A stretch of DNA of 64,000 nucleotides. It comes from Numida meleagris (lineage: Eukaryota > Chordata > Aves > Galliformes > Numididae). Position 1 is the first letter of the stretch, and each line of letters opens with the position of its first letter. The position numbers and the translations under genes are program-made. The notes beneath the pieces were generated by a model. That model had not been told where the DNA came from, searched no databases, and was given only the letters and a program-made list of their open reading frames with translations. The stretch is taken from positions 80,493,575-80,557,574 of the forward strand of contig NC_034412.1 in the NCBI RefSeq assembly GCF_002078875.1, written 5' to 3'. Shown in pieces: positions 60,852 to 64,000 of this stretch.

Positions 60852-60892
60852 ATGGCGTGGGACATGTGCAACCAGGACTCTGTATGGAGTGA
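60782..60892 (+). CDS. Upstream ORF overlapping the PPARGC1A start
   Basis: The upstream ATG at 60782 opens a 36-codon frame (peptide starts MRVCSLPGSG) ending at TGA 60890-60892. It therefore covers the main ATG at 60852 in another reading frame and ends 7 nt before the exon boundary. Both starts have a T at position -3. The uORF has C at +4 and the main start has G at +4, so leaky scanning past the first ATG is plausible. A translated uORF that represses PGC-1alpha synthesis is known from other animals. As I recall the human sequence, that uORF starts at the matching ATG but stops before the main start. Translation here is inferred; the frame itself is plain in the sequence. Confidence 0.7.
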   Translation: MRVCSLPGSGLRLVSGTAAVRELDGVGHVQPGLCME

Positions 60893-60899
60893 CATCGAG
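60852..60899 (+). CDS. PPARGC1A: PPARGC1A (PGC-1alpha) coding exon 1
   Basis: Sixteen codons, MAWDMCNQDSVWSDIE, are followed immediately by a GTGAGC splice donor at 60900. This is the N-terminus of PGC-1alpha, the nuclear coactivator that drives mitochondrial biogenesis, oxidative metabolism, gluconeogenesis and thermogenic programmes by docking on PPARs, ERRs, NRF1 and other factors. The full protein is about 800 residues; only the first exon lies here, before the acidic activation domain and the LXXLL motifs encoded further downstream. The frame ends at a codon boundary (phase 0), as in mammals. Compared with human it lacks the two residues ES after QDS; mouse lacks them too. The start choice is fixed by family identity. 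The gene runs off the right edge. Confidence 0.96.
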
Positions 60900-61576
60900 G
60901 TGAGCGGGGCGCGGGAGAGGGGCTGTGGGCACACTTTGCAAACAAGTCTGGATCTTATCTGAACTCTGCTAAGTTTGCTATTTTAAGGTTACTCCGCGAT
61001 GCCTTGAGCAAATCAAAGCTTAGCTCCTGTCATCAGTATCTCCTGCAGTTGGAAACTATTTTCATGTGCCTCTGGCTCGCTTTCCCCGTCATATGCAATA
61101 TTTATGCTCTCAGATATTGATATGAATCAGTGTCTGAAGTCTTTCCAGTGGCATTCAGTGGCCTGGTTGGAAAAATGCCATGTTTATTTAGAATAAGATT
61201 AACGTTTCTTTTTCCACAAAAAGGAAAAAAAAAGATAAAAAAAGATGTAGTTAAAATTAACCAGTGGCTTCCTATTTTCCTTGCTTGTTTCACTCTGCTC
61301 TGTTGAAGGTTTCCTCCTTGTTTATCAGCTGCAGGATTCAAACCCCCCCCACAGGAACGAACACCCCGGTGTTTTGCTTTAGATGCTTTTAAAAGGGATT
61401 TCTGGAAGTAGCTGTTTTCCTGCTTCTCGTGGTGTTGGAATAATCACCCTGTAGCTATGCCCTGTAGGGCAGGGCGCTCAGTCCGCACAAGCAGTCCAGC
61501 AAATGGTTAAATTCCACTGTACGGCAGAGACAACAGGATGAACCGTGAGAATAGAGTTTATGCAGGACTGTGTGAA

Positions 61577-61607
61577 CTGCTGCTGCTGCCGCTGCTGCCG
61601 CTGCTGC
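61577..61607. repeat. (CTG/CCG)n trinucleotide repeat in intron 1
   Basis: CTGCTGCTGCTGCCGCTGCT with further units, about ten triplets with two CCG variants. It is intronic, about 680 bp after exon 1. Confidence 0.9.
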
Positions 61608-62689
61608 TTGTGTAAAAATAGACGGCAATACATCAAACCCACAGCTTCTGCTGGCTACAATTCATAAAGGAAAAAAAAAAAAAGCAAAAAGCAAGCAGCT
61701 CCCTGGTAATCTCTGGAGGATGAAGTGAGGTGTGAGGATTTCTGCACGGTTGCGTTGGGCAGAACAGAGCCTTACCTGGAAGTTTGGGCAACTTGGGAAG
61801 CAAGGCAAACTTTGTGTGGACCCCGTCAACAGGAAGGCAAAACCCAGAGCTGCTGGAGGAGCCGACCCGCCGCTGCGAGTGGATAAGTGCTGGTAATGCT
61901 CCCCCTGGGCAACAGGGGAGGGAGAAACAGGTTCCATGTGGTGCCTTTTAAATAAGATGTCCATGCCAGGCAGATACCCATCTGAAGTAAAAATGTGACA
62001 GCGTTCTCCTGTGTGTTTTTCCTATCTGGCAGAGCATGCAGGCGGGTCCTTAAGTCTTTTTGTAGTGTTTTAAATATTTGCAGCTCGCCATTGTATCCAC
62101 TGATTTCTGTTTGCATATTGTAATTGCTCTTATCTTGTTTTGATTTCTTGGTGAAGTGGAATAGATATGGATAATTCATATGTCCTGTAGCTATTATGAG
62201 TCAGGGCTGTAAGTGGATGACTTTCTGGCTCCAGAGTCCTAATTGTTTCTGAGTAGCTGGAGTATCCTGTGGGTTGTTGTCTGGCTTGTAGCGTGGGTCT
62301 CAGCTGCCGGAGCTTCGTTTTTCCATCATGTATTATTCCTAATGCTGCGAGGAGCTGATTGAGGAACCAGCTTATATGGAAATATTGAAGATTTATTTTA
62401 ATCACTAGAGTTCCTGCAGTAATTTCAAGCTAGTAACAGAATGGGTAATTTATGTCAATGACTTCTTCATAGTGCAGAGGGAAAAAAAAAAAAAGAAAAA
62501 AGATTTGATCTTAATATTAATCGTGCAGTGCTGGGTTAACTGTTGGTAGGGTTTTAGCAATGTGCTCTTGCACGGCACTTCCTGGAGCAGCGGAGCAGTG
62601 CTGCCTGCTGTGCTGGCTCTGGGGATCACCTTTACCGGTCTTGCAGATTGCATGCGGCAGGTACCGGAGGCCGCCTTCATTTTTTGAAT

Positions 62690-62985
62690 CATTAATGTTT
62701 GCTGTCAACTTAAAATGTATTAGATTCTCACTCCCATAATGACAGGACGGCGCGTTGCTTAATAAAGGCCTGCATCGCCGTAGCTGATCGGCGTCCCCAG
62801 TGTTCCACAGTTTAATGAAGGTGATGTACAGTAAGGTTGCAAGGATTGATAGAGAGCCCACATGACACGCATTGTGGCAACTCTGTCTTTCTCTGCTGGG
62901 TTCACCCCCTCGGCTCTTTGAAAAACTTGTTAAAAATAAAACGGAGATTATTTTTTCATCAATATAATCAATATAGCACAAGTCC
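62690..62985. promoter_or_regulatory. Candidate conserved intronic element
   Basis: Unique AT-rich DNA with an unexpected CpG cluster in the middle: ACAGGACGGCGCGTTGC, GCATCGCCGTAGC and GATCGGCGTCC fall within about 60 bp (62741-62800). CpG decays fast in unconstrained DNA, so their survival suggests selection or an unmethylated regulatory site. Homeodomain-like AATCATTAATG and TTTAATGAAGG lie on its flanks. There is no ORF or repeat. It is called by composition only, with no alignment available. Confidence 0.35.
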
Positions 62986-62989
62986 AGTC

Positions 62990-63081
62990 TTTTTTTCTTT
63001 TTTTTCTTTTTTTCTCTTTTTTTCTTTTTTTTCTTTTTTCTTTTTTTCTTTTTTTTCTTTTTTTTTCTTCTTCTTCTTTTT
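62990..63081. repeat. Long (TTTTTTC)n pyrimidine tract
   Basis: About 90 bp of T runs of 6-8 bases separated by single C residues, ending in TTCTTCTTC. The complementary strand gives a spurious Lys/Arg-rich open frame. It may hamper sequencing and vary in length. Confidence 0.95.
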
Positions 63082-64000
63082 TTATTTACCTTCAAAGGCA
63101 CAAAAAAAAAATGTCCAAAAGGTTAATGGAGAATTATACTTAATTATAATGGTTCATTATCATCAGTGCAGTTAAACTAATTTATTGTTTGCGTCTGAAC
63201 TAAGAGGAAAAAAGTCAGTTGGAGTGAAAGAACGCACAATAATTTGTCTTTTTTGTTTAGTGACTGCTTTATCCTCCTAAATGTTACTCTGAAATTAAGG
63301 CTGTGGTTACGGAATACCTATGGTATCCAGTAATGGTGCGAATACAGTGGGTTGTGTTCTAGCGATGCAGGTGCACCTGTTACAGATGTATAGCAAACAG
63401 TAAATATCAGCATGTCAGATAAGGACAGTTTTAGGACTTGGAGCGTTAAATCTGGCATCATCCAAAGGCCAAATATAAATTAATAACAGGAACACTTGCT
63501 TCTAATGTGTCTCAGATTAGAAACATAATGTCATATTCAGAAACATTGATTTTATTATCATGTCAACATTGGCAAGAGCATATATACTTCATTTCAGCAA
63601 TTGCATTTTTTAAGTGACTTTGCAGTCATTATAGGCAAATGAAAGCTGCGATGAGCAGAATTTTTTTTTAATACAATTGTTTATGTTGCTCGAAAAGGCC
63701 ATGGTAGGAACTTAAAAATACACGTAACTGCGAATTAACATGTTTAAGTGGGTAGTTCACAGAGTGACTCTATTTTTACAAACTAAAGCGTAAACAGATC
63801 AGCAGGATACTTTACAACTCCACGACATCAGTTATAAGCTACTGCCCTCCGCAACACAAACCTGAGAGTGATGCTGGGAATCTTACCTTTTCAGTCAAAA
63901 ACTAGATTATCCTTTAATGAAATTGGAGATTTTGGCCAGGCACCAAAAAAGGTCCTATCTGCATTATAGGCATGCTGCTGGAAGGTGATGTCTAGCACTA
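63082..64000. other. AT-rich intronic DNA, possibly constrained
   Basis: Unique AT-rich sequence of intron 1 without repeats. Parts (63440-63760) have the low-repeat, TAAT-rich look of conserved non-coding DNA, for example GTCATTATAGGCAAATGAAA. I can show nothing more specific. Confidence 0.3.

Larger units (their letters stand above)
60900..64000 (+). other. PPARGC1A: PPARGC1A intron 1 (5' part)
   Basis: Begins with the GTGAGC donor and continues past the window end; exon 2, expected to begin with codons for CAALVGED, is not present. The first 100 bp are CpG-containing. Further in are a CTG/CCG repeat, a CpG-retaining unique block, a long T-rich tract and AT-rich unique sequence, listed separately. 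Open frames here are non-coding. Confidence 0.9.

Noticed and set aside
62517..63101. 194-codon minus-strand frame with a Lys/Arg-rich start
   Set aside because: The basic region is just the complement of the T-rich tract at 62990-63081, and the rest crosses the CpG-retaining non-coding block. It is a low-complexity artefact.
1..64000. Searched for endogenous retrovirus genes, CRISPR-like arrays, tRNA/rRNA genes and multi-gene cassettes
   Set aside because: None was found. The window is vertebrate intergenic and intronic DNA and the only transposon family clearly present is CR1.

Overview
This is vertebrate nuclear DNA, almost certainly from a bird. It is AT-rich and largely non-coding, and it carries several CR1 LINE 3' ends with the typical avian (ATTCTATG)n tail. 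It also has two much older, 5'-truncated CR1 copies, many homopolymer and microsatellite tracts, and one 230-base assembly gap. The young CR1 density would suit a galliform, but the sequence alone does not fix the species.

The one gene that can be named with confidence is PPARGC1A (PGC-1alpha), on the + strand at the right end. The core promoter lies at about 60590-60731, the 5' UTR at about 60732-60851, and coding exon 1 at 60852-60899 (16 codons, MAWDMCNQDSVWSDIE). Exon 1 is followed by a GT donor, and the rest of the window is the start of intron 1. The 60 kb to the left is therefore its upstream flank. The promoter keeps a near-consensus CRE, an E-box/CLEAR-like site and an AT-rich TATA-position element. 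The 5' UTR contains an upstream ORF that runs past the main start codon in a different frame.

Layout. 1-10 kb: unique DNA, a CpG-enriched patch (2.8-3.3 kb), an ancient antisense CR1 (6.8-7.1 kb) and an unidentified exon-like segment on the minus strand (7.73-7.93 kb). 10.07-10.18 kb: a 106-nt near-perfect hairpin that could be a microRNA precursor or a palindromic MITE. 10.6-32.2 kb: unique DNA with CR1 copies at 10.6, 17.0, 18.6, 20.4, 27.1, 29.1 (ancient) and 32.1 kb. 32.4-32.8 kb: a pyrimidine-rich satellite around the gap. 32.8-58.9 kb: mostly unrecognised DNA with short simple repeats and a few exon-like open segments. 59-64 kb: the PPARGC1A regulatory region, with two AT-rich, CpG-retaining blocks that look like conserved non-coding elements.

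No bacterial-style operons, CRISPR arrays, tRNA or rRNA genes, or recognisable retroviral genes are present. Most open reading frames are chance frames in non-coding DNA. The more unusual observations are the overlapping uORF, the hairpin and the unexplained exon-like segment.
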